Shown piece after piece: positions 1 to 5,626 of a stretch of 10,244 bases of DNA. Within the stretch, counting starts at the first letter, position 1, and each line of letters begins with the position of its first letter. A model generated the notes under the pieces. That model searched no databases. It was not told the origin of the DNA and saw nothing but the letters and a program-made list of their open reading frames with translations. The DNA comes from Candidatus Falkowiibacteriota bacterium. GTDB lineage: Bacteria > Patescibacteriota > Patescibacteriia > Patescibacteriales > UBA12075. The stretch covers positions 1 to 10,244 of the forward strand of contig JAUVLY010000020.1 in the NCBI GenBank assembly GCA_030600505.1, in the 5' to 3' direction. Position numbers and translations under genes: made by a program.

Positions 1-139
1 ATTAAAATGATTAACTTTGCTATTTTAATCGTAAGCTAATTATATAGTTAAATTATTAAAATGTCAAGGTTATTTGGTATTTATTATAATAATATAAAAT
101 TTAGCTAATATTAAAAAATAATTACAAAATTACAAGCAC

Positions 140-341
140 CAAATATCAAATAAGCTCCAAATTCAAAATTCCAATGATCAATTTGAGAAATCAAAAATCA
201 AGTCTCAAAAATCAAAATGGCAGGTCAAAGGACAAAATGTCTGAATTTTTGAATTTTAAATTGTCATTTTGATTTTTGAGATTTGCATTTTGATTTTCTA
301 GATTGTCTATTATTCAGAGCCTATTTGAAATTTGATATTTG
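140..341. repeat. Long imperfect inverted repeat downstream of alaS
   Basis: Positions 1-346 contain no supportable gene and are very AT-rich. Within them lies a long hairpin. The outer arms at 140-151 and 330-341 are perfectly complementary over 12 bp, and the inner arms at 203-219 and 265-281 over 17 bp (first arm reads TCTCAAAAATCAAAATG). The sequence between outer and inner arms pairs only partly. The right outer arm ends 5 nt before the alaS stop codon, so the hairpin would form in the 3' end of the alaS transcript. It could stabilise or end that transcript, but no U-run follows in the right place, so a classical terminator is not shown. Similar AT-rich degenerate words are common filler in Patescibacteria genomes (from memory). 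Confidence 0.7.
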
Positions 342-346
342 AGGTT

Positions 347-2251
347 TTATTGCAATATTCCCTTAATACGTCTCACCCCAGCGCTAGAACTCTGCTCCTT
401 TTTTATCTTAAATACACCCTTGATCTCTTGGGTATTACTGACATGCGGCCCACCGCAAACCTCAGTAGAAAAATTCCCGACTGAATATACTTTTACTTTG
501 TCCCCATATTTGGACTCAAAAACTCCTTCTGCCCCTAATTTTTTCGCCTCATCCAGGCTCATTTCTTCAAAACTAACTTGGTGGCCGGCTTTAATAGCTT
601 CGTTAACTAATTTTTCTACCCTCGATTTTTCCTCGTCTGTTAATTTAGCGCTATGCGAAAAATCGAACCGAAGACGTTTAGCGGTAATATTGCTTCCCTT
701 CTGATGAACATGATCGCCCAAAACTCTCTTTAAAGACTCAAGTAAAAGATGGCAAACAGTATGAAGCTCGGTAGTTTCTTCGCTCGAATCAGCTAAGCCA
801 CCCTTAAACTTCCCGGCACTGGCTGTTCGGGATAAATCTGAATGTTTAACACTAGCCTTTTTAAATTCATTATCAAAATTATTAGATAATACTATATTTT
901 TTTCCCTACATATTTCCTTGGTCATTTCAATCGGGTATCCATAAGTTTGGAATAAATTAAACGCTTGCTCGCCATCCATCTTATCACCATTTATCATTTT
1001 TTCGCCCTTAACCAAAGTTTTCATGAACTTATCCTCTTCTTTGTCTATTTCATTTATAATAAACTCCGCGTTCCGCTCAAGCTCCGGATAAGCTTCTTTA
1101 TAATCAGCAATAACGATCTGCGCTATTTCCTTGGCCCAGCTGCTTTTTGTGATTCCCAGTTGCCGGCCAAAGCGGATTGCCCGCCGGATCAAGCGCCTGA
1201 CAATGTAGCCCTGGTCAACATTTGCCGGCGCCACCCCTTTGTCGTCGCCCATAATAAAAGCCGCGCCTTTCATGTGATCGGCAATCACTTCAAAGGCTTT
1301 CATGTTGTCGCGGTACTTTTTATTGTCTGATAATTCTTCGACTTTATTTAAAACATTAATAAACAGATCAGTCTCAAACACATTATCTTTTCCCTCAGAC
1401 ACCATGGCTAACCTTTCCAGTCCCCCGCCAAAATCCACATTCTTCTGCTTTAAGGGCTCAAAACACCCTTTTTTTTCATTCGCATGGGCGCCATTTGTAG
1501 CGGCGCGCTTGGATCCATCGGTCTTGATGAATTCAATAAATACACTGTTCCCAACCTCAATAAAACGCCCACAATCACAATTGACGTGGCAAGGCTTATC
1601 CTTCCATTGGCTATTTTCGTGCCGTTTTAGCTCGGCGCCCAAATCATAAAATACTTCAGAATCCGGGCCGCCTATCTCCCCTATCGGCATATTGGCCGGC
1701 GCACCGGATCTGGACCACCAATTTTTATCGTCGCCATAATAAAAAATTCTTCCGTCCCGCATGCCTAGAGACTCGCCATTATCATAGTCTTTGGCGCCAA
1801 TACCATGAGCTTTATATATTTCTTTCCAAATTTTGATTGAATCATCATCCCGCTCCACCCCGATATCGGCATTACCGGAATAAACCGTTACATACAATCT
1901 TTTAGGATCAAGTTTCAATTCACTGACCATAAATTCGAAGAACCAATTTAATTGTTCTTTTTTAAAATAATCTCCCAGACTCCAATTACCCAGCATTTCA
2001 AAAAAAGTATTATGCCGGTTGTCACCGACTTCTTCAATATCACCGGAACGAAATGACTTTTGCGAGTCAACCAACCTTTTGCCGGCCGGATGCTTTTCGC
2101 CCATTAAATACGGGATTAAAGGCTGCATGCCGGAACTGGTAAACAAAGTAGTCGGGTCGTTCTCCGGCATTAAAGAAGCGCTCGGAATAACCGCGTGCCC
2201 CTTCTCTTTAAAAAATTCTAAATATTTTCGTCGTATTTCATTACCGGTCAT
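347..2251 (-). CDS. alaS: Alanyl-tRNA synthetase, short form without the C-Ala domain
   Basis: Cytoplasmic class II synthetase that charges tRNA-Ala. The first 30 residues, beginning MTGNEIRRKYLEFFKEKGH, match the family start, so I chose the ATG at 2251. A TTG at 2275 would add 8 residues and overlap hicA. Motif 2 is near 68-98 (RSGDIEEVGDNRHNTFFEML, then GNWSLGDYF). Motif 3 is 272-281 (VDFGGGLER). A Cys-rich patch lies at 221-227 (CHVNCDC). The editing domain starts near 497, with the expected zinc ligands H497, H501, C599 and H603; the last motif reads CGGPH rather than CGGTH. The protein ends at 634, just after the VRRI motif, whereas the usual bacterial enzyme has about 875 residues. It therefore lacks the DHHA1/C-Ala region, and the beta-barrel segment usually found before the editing domain also appears missing. 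Residues 249-263 look like an insertion encoded by a palindromic repeat. The start lies 5 nt after hicA, so cotranscription is likely. Confidence 0.96.
   Translation of the reverse strand: MTGNEIRRKYLEFFKEKGHAVIPSASLMPENDPTTLFTSSGMQPLIPYLMGEKHPAGKRLVDSQKSFRSGDIEEVGDNRHNTFFEMLGNWSLGDYFKKEQLNWFFEFMVSELKLDPKRLYVTVYSGNADIGVERDDDSIKIWKEIYKAHGIGAKDYDNGESLGMRDGRIFYYGDDKNWWSRSGAPANMPIGEIGGPDSEVFYDLGAELKRHENSQWKDKPCHVNCDCGRFIEVGNSVFIEFIKTDGSKRAATNGAHANEKKGCFEPLKQKNVDFGGGLERLAMVSEGKDNVFETDLFINVLNKVEELSDNKKYRDNMKAFEVIADHMKGAAFIMGDDKGVAPANVDQGYIVRRLIRRAIRFGRQLGITKSSWAKEIAQIVIADYKEAYPELERNAEFIINEIDKEEDKFMKTLVKGEKMINGDKMDGEQAFNLFQTYGYPIEMTKEICREKNIVLSNNFDNEFKKASVKHSDLSRTASAGKFKGGLADSSEETTELHTVCHLLLESLKRVLGDHVHQKGSNITAKRLRFDFSHSAKLTDEEKSRVEKLVNEAIKAGHQVSFEEMSLDEAKKLGAEGVFESKYGDKVKVYSVGNFSTEVCGGPHVSNTQEIKGVFKIKKEQSSSAGVRRIKGILQ
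1478..1506. repeat. Palindromic repeat copy inside the alaS reading frame
   Basis: This 29-nt segment matches 7505-7533 at 26 of 29 positions without gaps. Both contain a 5-bp stem around the identical 9-nt loop ATTTGTAGC; here the stem is GCGCC/GGCGC, in the other copy GCCCC/GGGGC. Two of the three differences change both sides of one base pair. Both copies are also flanked on the left by a T-run. On the minus strand the segment is read in frame as part of alaS residues 249-263 (RAATNGAHANEKKGC), between the FIKTDGSK and FEPLKQKNVDFGGGLER stretches. Confidence 0.75.
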
Positions 2252-2256
2252 ATTTT

Positions 2257-2496
2257 TTAATTTAACACTTTCCAAATATTTTCTTCATCAAAGCCCCACT
2301 CAAGCAATTTTTTAAATATTTTTATATTTATAAATTTATGCAAATTTTTCTGGATAGTATATTTGTGGTTTGTATTAGGATGTTTTATAAGAATATGGCT
2401 TCCTTTTCCTGATCTTTTATCTACTTTTAAACCTAATTTAAAACAAGCCCTTTCCCATTGAGCTTGCGTGATATTTGAAAAACTTCGACTAGGCAT
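2257..2496 (-). CDS. hicA: HicA-family toxin (mRNA interferase-like)
   Basis: 79-residue protein of the HicA family, whose members have a small dsRBD-like fold and cleave mRNA. Family features visible: an N-terminal helix (residues 8-22), the GKGSHILIKHP stretch at 30-40 holding the expected catalytic histidine (H34), a strand around 44-50 (HKYTIQK) and a C-terminal helix with LLEWGFDEENIWKVL. The length is normal for the family. The ATG overlaps the hicB stop by 8 nt, implying translational coupling, and alaS starts 5 nt after this stop. No Shine-Dalgarno sequence is visible. The antitoxin-first order is seen in many hic loci. Toxin activity is inferred from the family, not shown. Confidence 0.85.
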   Translation of the reverse strand: MPSRSFSNITQAQWERACFKLGLKVDKRSGKGSHILIKHPNTNHKYTIQKNLHKFINIKIFKKLLEWGFDEENIWKVLN

Positions 2497-2824
2497 ACAC
2501 TCGCTGAGTTAAAGTAACCGGCTCATTGTCACCCTTAAGTAATGAATCAGCGCAAAGATATGGCGGAATTTCAAAATATGTAAAAACCGCGTCCTTTATC
2601 GTGGCTGACATATTTTTAGTGGTTTTTCCTCCGGTAATAATACCATCAATATTTGTTGATTCCGCCACCCATGTGCCGTCAGGATACTGTTCTATTTTAA
2701 ATTCAAGTTTTCCAATCTTTGAAATTTCCTTTTGCATTTCAAGTACGCGCTTATCACTCCCTTCCTTTAAGTCAAATCCCGCTTTTCTAATTAAATTGGC
2801 TAAACTATATATATATTTACGCAT
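2489..2824 (-). CDS. hicB: HicB-family antitoxin-like protein
   Basis: 111-residue protein resembling the HicB antitoxin, which has a degenerate RNase H-like fold and binds and blocks HicA. The typical core is at 40-88: a strand with FKIEQYPDGTWVAES, a loop with GIITGGKT, then a helix ATIKDAVFTYFE. Residues 1-38 form an extra basic helical region. The tail after the core has only about 23 residues and shows no helix-turn-helix or ribbon-helix-helix, although many HicB proteins carry one for autoregulation. If the pair is autoregulated, DNA binding must come from elsewhere. First gene of a likely hicB-hicA-alaS operon with a strong promoter directly upstream. Confidence 0.78.
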   Translation of the reverse strand: MRKYIYSLANLIRKAGFDLKEGSDKRVLEMQKEISKIGKLEFKIEQYPDGTWVAESTNIDGIITGGKTTKNMSATIKDAVFTYFEIPPYLCADSLLKGDNEPVTLTQRVYA

Positions 2825-2825
2825 A

Positions 2826-2887
2826 AAATAATTATTTCAACAATATAATTACATTTTTAGTATATAAAAAACAAGCTAAAAAGTCAA
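2826..2887 (-). promoter_or_regulatory. Promoter of the hicB-hicA-alaS operon
   Basis: On the minus strand TTGACT (2887-2882) and TATACT (2864-2859) are separated by exactly 17 nt, a close match to a sigma70 promoter. Transcription would start near 2852, giving a leader of about 28 nt before the hicB ATG. A 12-bp perfect palindrome, AAATAATTATTT (2826-2837), lies in the leader just before the ATG and is a possible operator, although AT-rich palindromes arise easily by chance. Confidence 0.65.
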
Positions 2888-2907
2888 CATCCAGATAACT
2901 CAATTTC

Positions 2908-2936
2908 TTTACAATTTATCTAATCTATTGTATGAT
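2908..2936 (+). promoter_or_regulatory. Promoter of tRNA-Gln
   Basis: TTTACA (2908-2913) and TATGAT (2931-2936) are 17 nt apart on the plus strand. The start would fall near 2943, leaving a leader of about 18 nt before the mature tRNA. It is divergent from the hicB promoter, with 20 nt between the two -35 boxes. Confidence 0.6.
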
Positions 2937-2960
2937 ATTTTCAGCCACAAAATGGTTATT

Positions 2961-3034
2961 TCGGAGGTCGTCTAACGGTAGGACAGCTGGTTTTGGTCCA
3001 GTCAATCGGGGTTCGATTCCCTGCCTCCGAGCCA
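2961..3034 (+). tRNA. tRNA-Gln (anticodon TTG), CCA encoded
   Basis: Complete cloverleaf: acceptor stem TCGGAGG/CCTCCGA, D-arm with TCTAACGGTAGGA, anticodon stem GCTGG/CCAGT around loop TTTTGGT (anticodon TTG), and T-arm with GGGGTTCGATTCCCT. The discriminator is G3031 and the CCA at 3032-3034 is encoded. The last bases, GCCA, are also the first bases of a strong hairpin at 3031-3062. Confidence 0.97.
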
Positions 3035-3116
3035 CGAAAAATGCCCAAGGGCATCTCGTGGCACGCCACATCAAAATAATGCGTGTCACAATATTATAAG
3101 GTGAAAATTTAGAAAG

Positions 3117-3161
3117 CATTTTGAGTGAGCCACGTGAGACACGAAGTGTCTTTTACGTGGC
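3117..3161 (+). repeat. Hairpin module copy A
   Basis: 45-nt module starting CATTTTGAGTGAG and ending TTTTACGTGGC. It folds into an outer stem (3129-3135 with 3155-3161), an asymmetric internal loop (GA opposite TTTT) and an inner stem GACAC/GTGTC with a GAA loop. Copy B lies 131 nt downstream. Confidence 0.75.
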
Positions 3162-3247
3162 AGGAACGTCGATAAAATACAAATCTGTTATATGTGAAAG
3201 ACGTCTTAACGGTCGCATGATAGGTGGTTATAAAATTGCCGGTTTGC

Positions 3248-3291
3248 CATTTTGAGTGAGTCAGGTGAGACATTTATGTCTTTTACGTGGC
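3248..3291 (+). repeat. Hairpin module copy B
   Basis: 44-nt module nearly identical to copy A in the CATTTTGAGTGAG head and the GTCTTTTACGTGGC tail. The inner stem is GACAT/ATGTC instead of GACAC/GTGTC, a two-sided change that keeps pairing. The outer stem GTCAGGT/ACGTGGC has one mismatch and one G-T pair. Confidence 0.75.
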
Positions 3292-3322
3292 CAACCGTGA
3301 ATAACGATGGTTTCGTCACTTT

Positions 3323-3383
3323 AAAAAAATACCTTTCCTAAATTAAAACAAATTATGTTTTTCGTTTAAGAAAGGTATTTTTT
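3323..3383 (+). terminator. Strong Rho-independent terminator after the tRNA-Gln transcript
   Basis: Stem ATACCTTTC/GAAAGGTAT (3329-3337 with 3370-3378), extended by AT pairs inside (AAAAC with GTTTT), preceded by an A-run and followed by six T. The A-run also makes it able to act in the other direction. It separates the tRNA-Gln transcript from the GIY-YIG gene that starts at 3395. Confidence 0.8.
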
Positions 3384-3394
3384 GTTGAAAAATT

Positions 3395-3703
3395 ATGTAT
3401 TATGTTTATTTACTAGAGTGCCAAGAAGATAAGTCTTGGTATATCGGCTACACAGCTGATTTAAAAAAAAGATTCAAGGATCACTTGAGCGGCAATGGCT
3501 GTCGCACTACTTCACTAAAGAAAAACTGGAAATTAATTTATTATGAGGCCTACATAAAAAAGCAAGATGCCATAGGTAGAGAAAAATTTTTAAAGAGTGG
3601 GTCTGGTAGAAAATATTTAAAAAAGCAATTAATAAAATATTTATCAAAAAAATATCTATTTCTCCTGAACAAAGTTAAATATTTTTCCTCCGAGCAAATA
3701 TAA
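3395..3703 (+). CDS. GIY-YIG nuclease-domain protein (UPF0213/YhbQ-like)
   Basis: 102-residue stand-alone GIY-YIG domain. The first motif is YYVYLLE (2-8), the second WYIGYT (15-20), followed by a conserved arginine (R26), H30, the LIYYEAY strand (47-53), the catalytic-type glutamate in REKFLKSG (E63) and GRKYLKK (71-77). Family members are small putative nucleases whose substrate is mostly unknown; copies are frequent in Patescibacteria (from memory). The tail after residue 83 is lysine and aromatic rich. The start is only about 12 nt after the upstream terminator, so this gene needs its own promoter or terminator read-through; neither a promoter nor a Shine-Dalgarno sequence is obvious. It is convergent with ftsX. 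Confidence 0.9.
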   Translation: MYYVYLLECQEDKSWYIGYTADLKKRFKDHLSGNGCRTTSLKKNWKLIYYEAYIKKQDAIGREKFLKSGSGRKYLKKQLIKYLSKKYLFLLNKVKYFSSEQI

Positions 3704-3730
3704 AAATGTACACCCAGGTGTACACTTTTA
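3702..3730. terminator. Bidirectional terminator between GIY-YIG gene and ftsX
   Basis: Perfect 8-bp stem TGTACACC/GGTGTACA (3707-3714, 3717-3724) with a 2-nt minimal loop, flanked by an A-run on the left and TTTTATT on the right. It ends the plus-strand gene and, read the other way, could end the ftsEX transcript. Confidence 0.8.
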
Positions 3731-3740
3731 TTATAGGTTG

Positions 3741-3783
3741 TAAGTTATGAGTTCCAAGTTATGAGTTATGAATTCCAAGTTAC
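3741..3783. repeat. Short degenerate direct repeats (AAGTTATGAGTTCC type)
   Basis: The words AAGTTATGAGTTCC and GAGTTATGAATTCC occur in tandem just beyond the ftsX stop codon. Related words of the ATTACGAATT type appear near 7276-7295 and 10022-10054. They mark intergenic filler, and no function is visible. Confidence 0.55.
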
Positions 3784-3787
3784 GTGC

Positions 3788-4699
3788 TCAAACCCGCGAG
3801 TATTTCCTCACCGCCAACTGGCTGGCAATAATATTGACCAGAGCGACGCCAAGAAACTGCAAGCCAAAGATAATGTGGGCCTGGCCGTAAAAATAGCTGA
3901 TCAAATTAACATTATAGCCGACAAAAAAGGTTTCCAGATAAGGCTGAAGCAGGGTGAGAAAAGGGTAAAAAAGACCCATAATGATCGAAATTCCAAAAAT
4001 TGTATAAATCACCCCGGAAAGGAGGTACGGTGTCTGAATAAACCAACGGCTGGCGCCCACCAGTCTCATAATCACTATTTCCCTGCGATGAGTATATATA
4101 GCGACCCGGACCGAGTTGTAAACCACCAGAATGGTAATAAAAATAAAAATACCCGAAAGTAGAAGCCCGGCGTTGGCGACTTTCTCGGTTATAGTATTGA
4201 TCTTGTTTAACATCACTTTATAATTGGAGAAATTCCGGCTCTCAATTATCTCGTCTTCCATTGCGTTTATCTTGTTGATCAAATTATCAAACTCATCCAA
4301 AGACTTGGGCCGGATCACTAAGCTGGGGGTCATAGGATTGGTACCCAACTCACGCAAGGACTCTAATATCTCGGGGTTATCGGCATGGCTCATTTTAAAA
4401 TTTTCCAAAGCTTCGGCTTGTGACACATAAATAACGTCACGGACTTCCCCTAGCTGGGAAACACGGGCTTTAAGGGCCAAAATTTCATCTTCATTGGCGC
4501 TTGGTTTGATAAATAAATTAATATCGATCTTTTCTTTGATCGCGTCCACGGCCGTGCCGCCAATAACTTTAACCACCAAAAGCATATTCACCGTAAACAA
4601 GGCCAAAACTAAAATAATGATTGTAACCAAGCTAAGCCAAATATTGCGGCCGATGTCTTGAAGACTGAATTTAATTATTCTAATAAAATATAGAAACAT
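3788..4699 (-). CDS. ftsX: Cell division protein FtsX
   Basis: Membrane partner of the FtsE ATPase. FtsEX passes the energy of ATP hydrolysis to peptidoglycan hydrolases at the septum or side wall. The 303 residues show the family topology: an N-terminal cytoplasmic helix, TM1 about 20-43, a large extracellular domain 44-172, then TM2 about 175-197, TM3 about 226-250 and TM4 about 274-296. The diagnostic cytoplasmic loop RREIVIMRLVGASRWFI (205-221) is clear. The gene ends on TGA (3788-3790) at the natural end of the protein, so UGA is a stop here. ftsE usually overlaps or abuts ftsX; here a palindromic repeat occupies the 92-nt gap. No clear Shine-Dalgarno sequence precedes the ATG. Confidence 0.95.
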   Translation of the reverse strand: MFLYFIRIIKFSLQDIGRNIWLSLVTIIILVLALFTVNMLLVVKVIGGTAVDAIKEKIDINLFIKPSANEDEILALKARVSQLGEVRDVIYVSQAEALENFKMSHADNPEILESLRELGTNPMTPSLVIRPKSLDEFDNLINKINAMEDEIIESRNFSNYKVMLNKINTITEKVANAGLLLSGIFIFITILVVYNSVRVAIYTHRREIVIMRLVGASRWFIQTPYLLSGVIYTIFGISIIMGLFYPFLTLLQPYLETFFVGYNVNLISYFYGQAHIIFGLQFLGVALVNIIASQLAVRKYSRV

Positions 4700-4710
4700 T
4701 TATTTCTTTT

Positions 4711-4795
4711 GTCATTCTGAGGAGCCTTAGCGACGAAGGATCTCGTGGCTGTATCCACGGGATTCTTCGCTCCGCTCAGAATGACAGTTGCTTAC
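4711..4795. repeat. Palindromic repeat (GTCATTCTGAG type), copy between ftsE and ftsX
   Basis: Near-perfect palindrome: GTCATTCTGAG (4711-4721) pairs with CTCAGAATGAC (4775-4785), and inside CGTGG/CCACG and CGAAGgATC/GATtCTTCG pair as well. The right end plus the next 10 nt, ending GTTGCTTAC, is identical to copy 2 at 5590-5604. The ftsE stop codon (4792-4794) lies in this shared flank. Elements of this type are widespread in environmental bacterial genomes (from memory). Confidence 0.85.
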
Positions 4796-5472
4796 AAAAT
4801 ATACTTCCCCACCTCTTGATCAATCACCACCTGTCCATTGTCAATCGTTATTACCCGGCGCCTAAGACGGTTAACTATCTCCCGATTGTGGGTAACCAAG
4901 AGAACGGTTGTGCCGAATTTATTTATTCTAAGCAGCAATTCAATTATCTCGTGGGCGTTTAAGGAATCAAGATTACCGGTCGGTTCATCGGCCAAGAGTA
5001 TCTTGGGGCGGTGCACCAGGGCCCGGGCAATCGCCGCGCGCTGCTGTTCACCACCGGATACTTCACGGGGATAGCGGTTCATTTTATTATTAAGCCCCAC
5101 TATCTTCATCACATGGGGAACGATCCTTTTTATTTTCCCGGGATGCCCGCCACAAACCTGCATGGCAAAAGCCACATTTTCAAACAGGGTTTTTTTCGGT
5201 AATAATTTAAAATCCTGAAAAATAACTCCGATCTGACGCCTAAGTACCGGAATTTCCCTTTGCCCGATATTGGTGATATCCCAGCCTCCGACCACAATCT
5301 TGCCTTGGTCTATTTTTTCCTCGCCGATCAAGGTCTTTACCAGAGTGGTCTTACCGGTACCGGATTGGCCAACCAGCGATACAAACTCGCCGGGCTTTAT
5401 GTGAATATTCACCCGATCCAGGGCCTTCATATCCTTTGAATAAATTTTTGATACGTTATAATATTTGATCAT
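4792..5472 (-). CDS. ftsE: Cell division ATP-binding protein FtsE
   Basis: Cytoplasmic ABC ATPase that works with FtsX. All nucleotide-binding motifs are intact in 226 residues, the usual family length: Walker A GQSGTGKT (35-42), Q-loop glutamine Q86 in IFQDF, signature VSGGEQQR (138-145), Walker B ILLADE (158-163) with catalytic E163, D-loop GNLDS, and switch histidine H195 in VTHN. The FQDFKLLPKKTLFENVAF stretch is typical of FtsE rather than of other ABC proteins. The gene is flanked on both sides by copies of one palindromic repeat: the upstream copy may supply a -35 box, and the downstream copy's flank contains the stop codon. Confidence 0.96.
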   Translation of the reverse strand: MIKYYNVSKIYSKDMKALDRVNIHIKPGEFVSLVGQSGTGKTTLVKTLIGEEKIDQGKIVVGGWDITNIGQREIPVLRRQIGVIFQDFKLLPKKTLFENVAFAMQVCGGHPGKIKRIVPHVMKIVGLNNKMNRYPREVSGGEQQRAAIARALVHRPKILLADEPTGNLDSLNAHEIIELLLRINKFGTTVLLVTHNREIVNRLRRRVITIDNGQVVIDQEVGKYIL

Positions 5473-5484
5473 GCTTTTGAATAA

Positions 5485-5512
5485 ATTCTACGCACCTAGT
5501 CACTTTTGTCAT
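5485..5512 (-). promoter_or_regulatory. Possible promoter of ftsE, -35 box inside a repeat
   Basis: On the minus strand ATGACA (5512-5507) and TAGAAT (5490-5485) are 16 nt apart. The -35 box is the outer end of the palindromic repeat at 5508-5594. The start would lie near 5478, only about 6 nt before the ftsE ATG, so the transcript would be almost leaderless. Weak on its own, since the spacing is short. Confidence 0.35.
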
Positions 5513-5604
5513 TCTGAATCCGCGAAGCGGGTGAAGAATCCCGTGGATGTAGAGACGAGATCCTTCACTCCGCTAGCGCTTCGCTCAGGATGACAGTTGC
5601 TTAC
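5508..5604. repeat. Palindromic repeat (GTCATTCTGA type), copy upstream of ftsE
   Basis: Outer arms GTCATTCTGA (5508-5517) and TCAGGATGAC (5585-5594). The inner parts GTGAAGaATC and GATcCTTCAC pair, as in copy 1. A small extra hairpin CCGCGAAGCGG (5520-5530) sits in the left arm. The right flank AGTTGCTTAC is identical to copy 1. A further partial piece of the right arm (CTCAAGATGACAG) follows near 5609-5621. Confidence 0.85.
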
Positions 5605-5626
5605 GCTCCTCAAGATGACAGCGCAA

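Larger units (their letters stand above)
3031..3319 (+). ncRNA. Candidate structured RNA downstream of tRNA-Gln
   Basis: No open frame here looks like a protein, but the stretch is full of hairpins. H1 (3031-3062): GCCACGA/TCGTGGC around ATGCCC/GGGCAT. H1b (3058-3066 with 3081-3089): a 9-bp stem that shares bases with H1, so the two exclude each other. H2 (3129-3161): outer stem GCCACGT/ACGTGGC, inner stem GACAC/GTGTC. H3 (3260-3291): the same design with inner stem GACAT/ATGTC. H4 (3297-3319): GTG/CAC and ACGA/TCGT. A Rho-independent terminator follows at 3323-3383. The tRNA-Gln promoter would transcribe all of it. I see no signature of RNase P RNA, tmRNA, SRP RNA or a known riboswitch. The function is unknown, and a tRNA trailer carrying mobile hairpins is an alternative. 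Confidence 0.45.

Noticed and set aside
347..704. Plus-strand frames inside alaS, ftsX, ftsE, the peptidase and foldase genes
   Set aside because: All are shadows of well-supported minus-strand genes and show no domain or start signal of their own.
2252..2275. Longer alaS from a TTG at 2275
   Set aside because: The added eight residues have no counterpart in the family, overlap hicA, and the ATG at 2251 gives the canonical N-terminus.
2925..3119. 64-residue minus-strand frame over tRNA-Gln
   Set aside because: It is the antisense translation of the tRNA gene (RRQGIEPRLTGPKPAVLPLDD), a well-known false prediction.
3117..3291. CRISPR array
   Set aside because: Only two copies 131 nt apart, with internal covariation and no cas gene.
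3031..3319. tmRNA, RNase P RNA, SRP RNA or cobalamin riboswitch downstream of tRNA-Gln
   Set aside because: The diagnostic conserved stretches of these RNAs are missing. A faint resemblance of GAGTCAGGTGAGAC (3257-3270) to a B12 box is not supported by the other conserved elements.
3788..3790. UGA read as glycine, as in some Patescibacteria
   Set aside because: ftsX ends at this TGA exactly where the conserved protein ends, and the sequence beyond is intergenic repeat.
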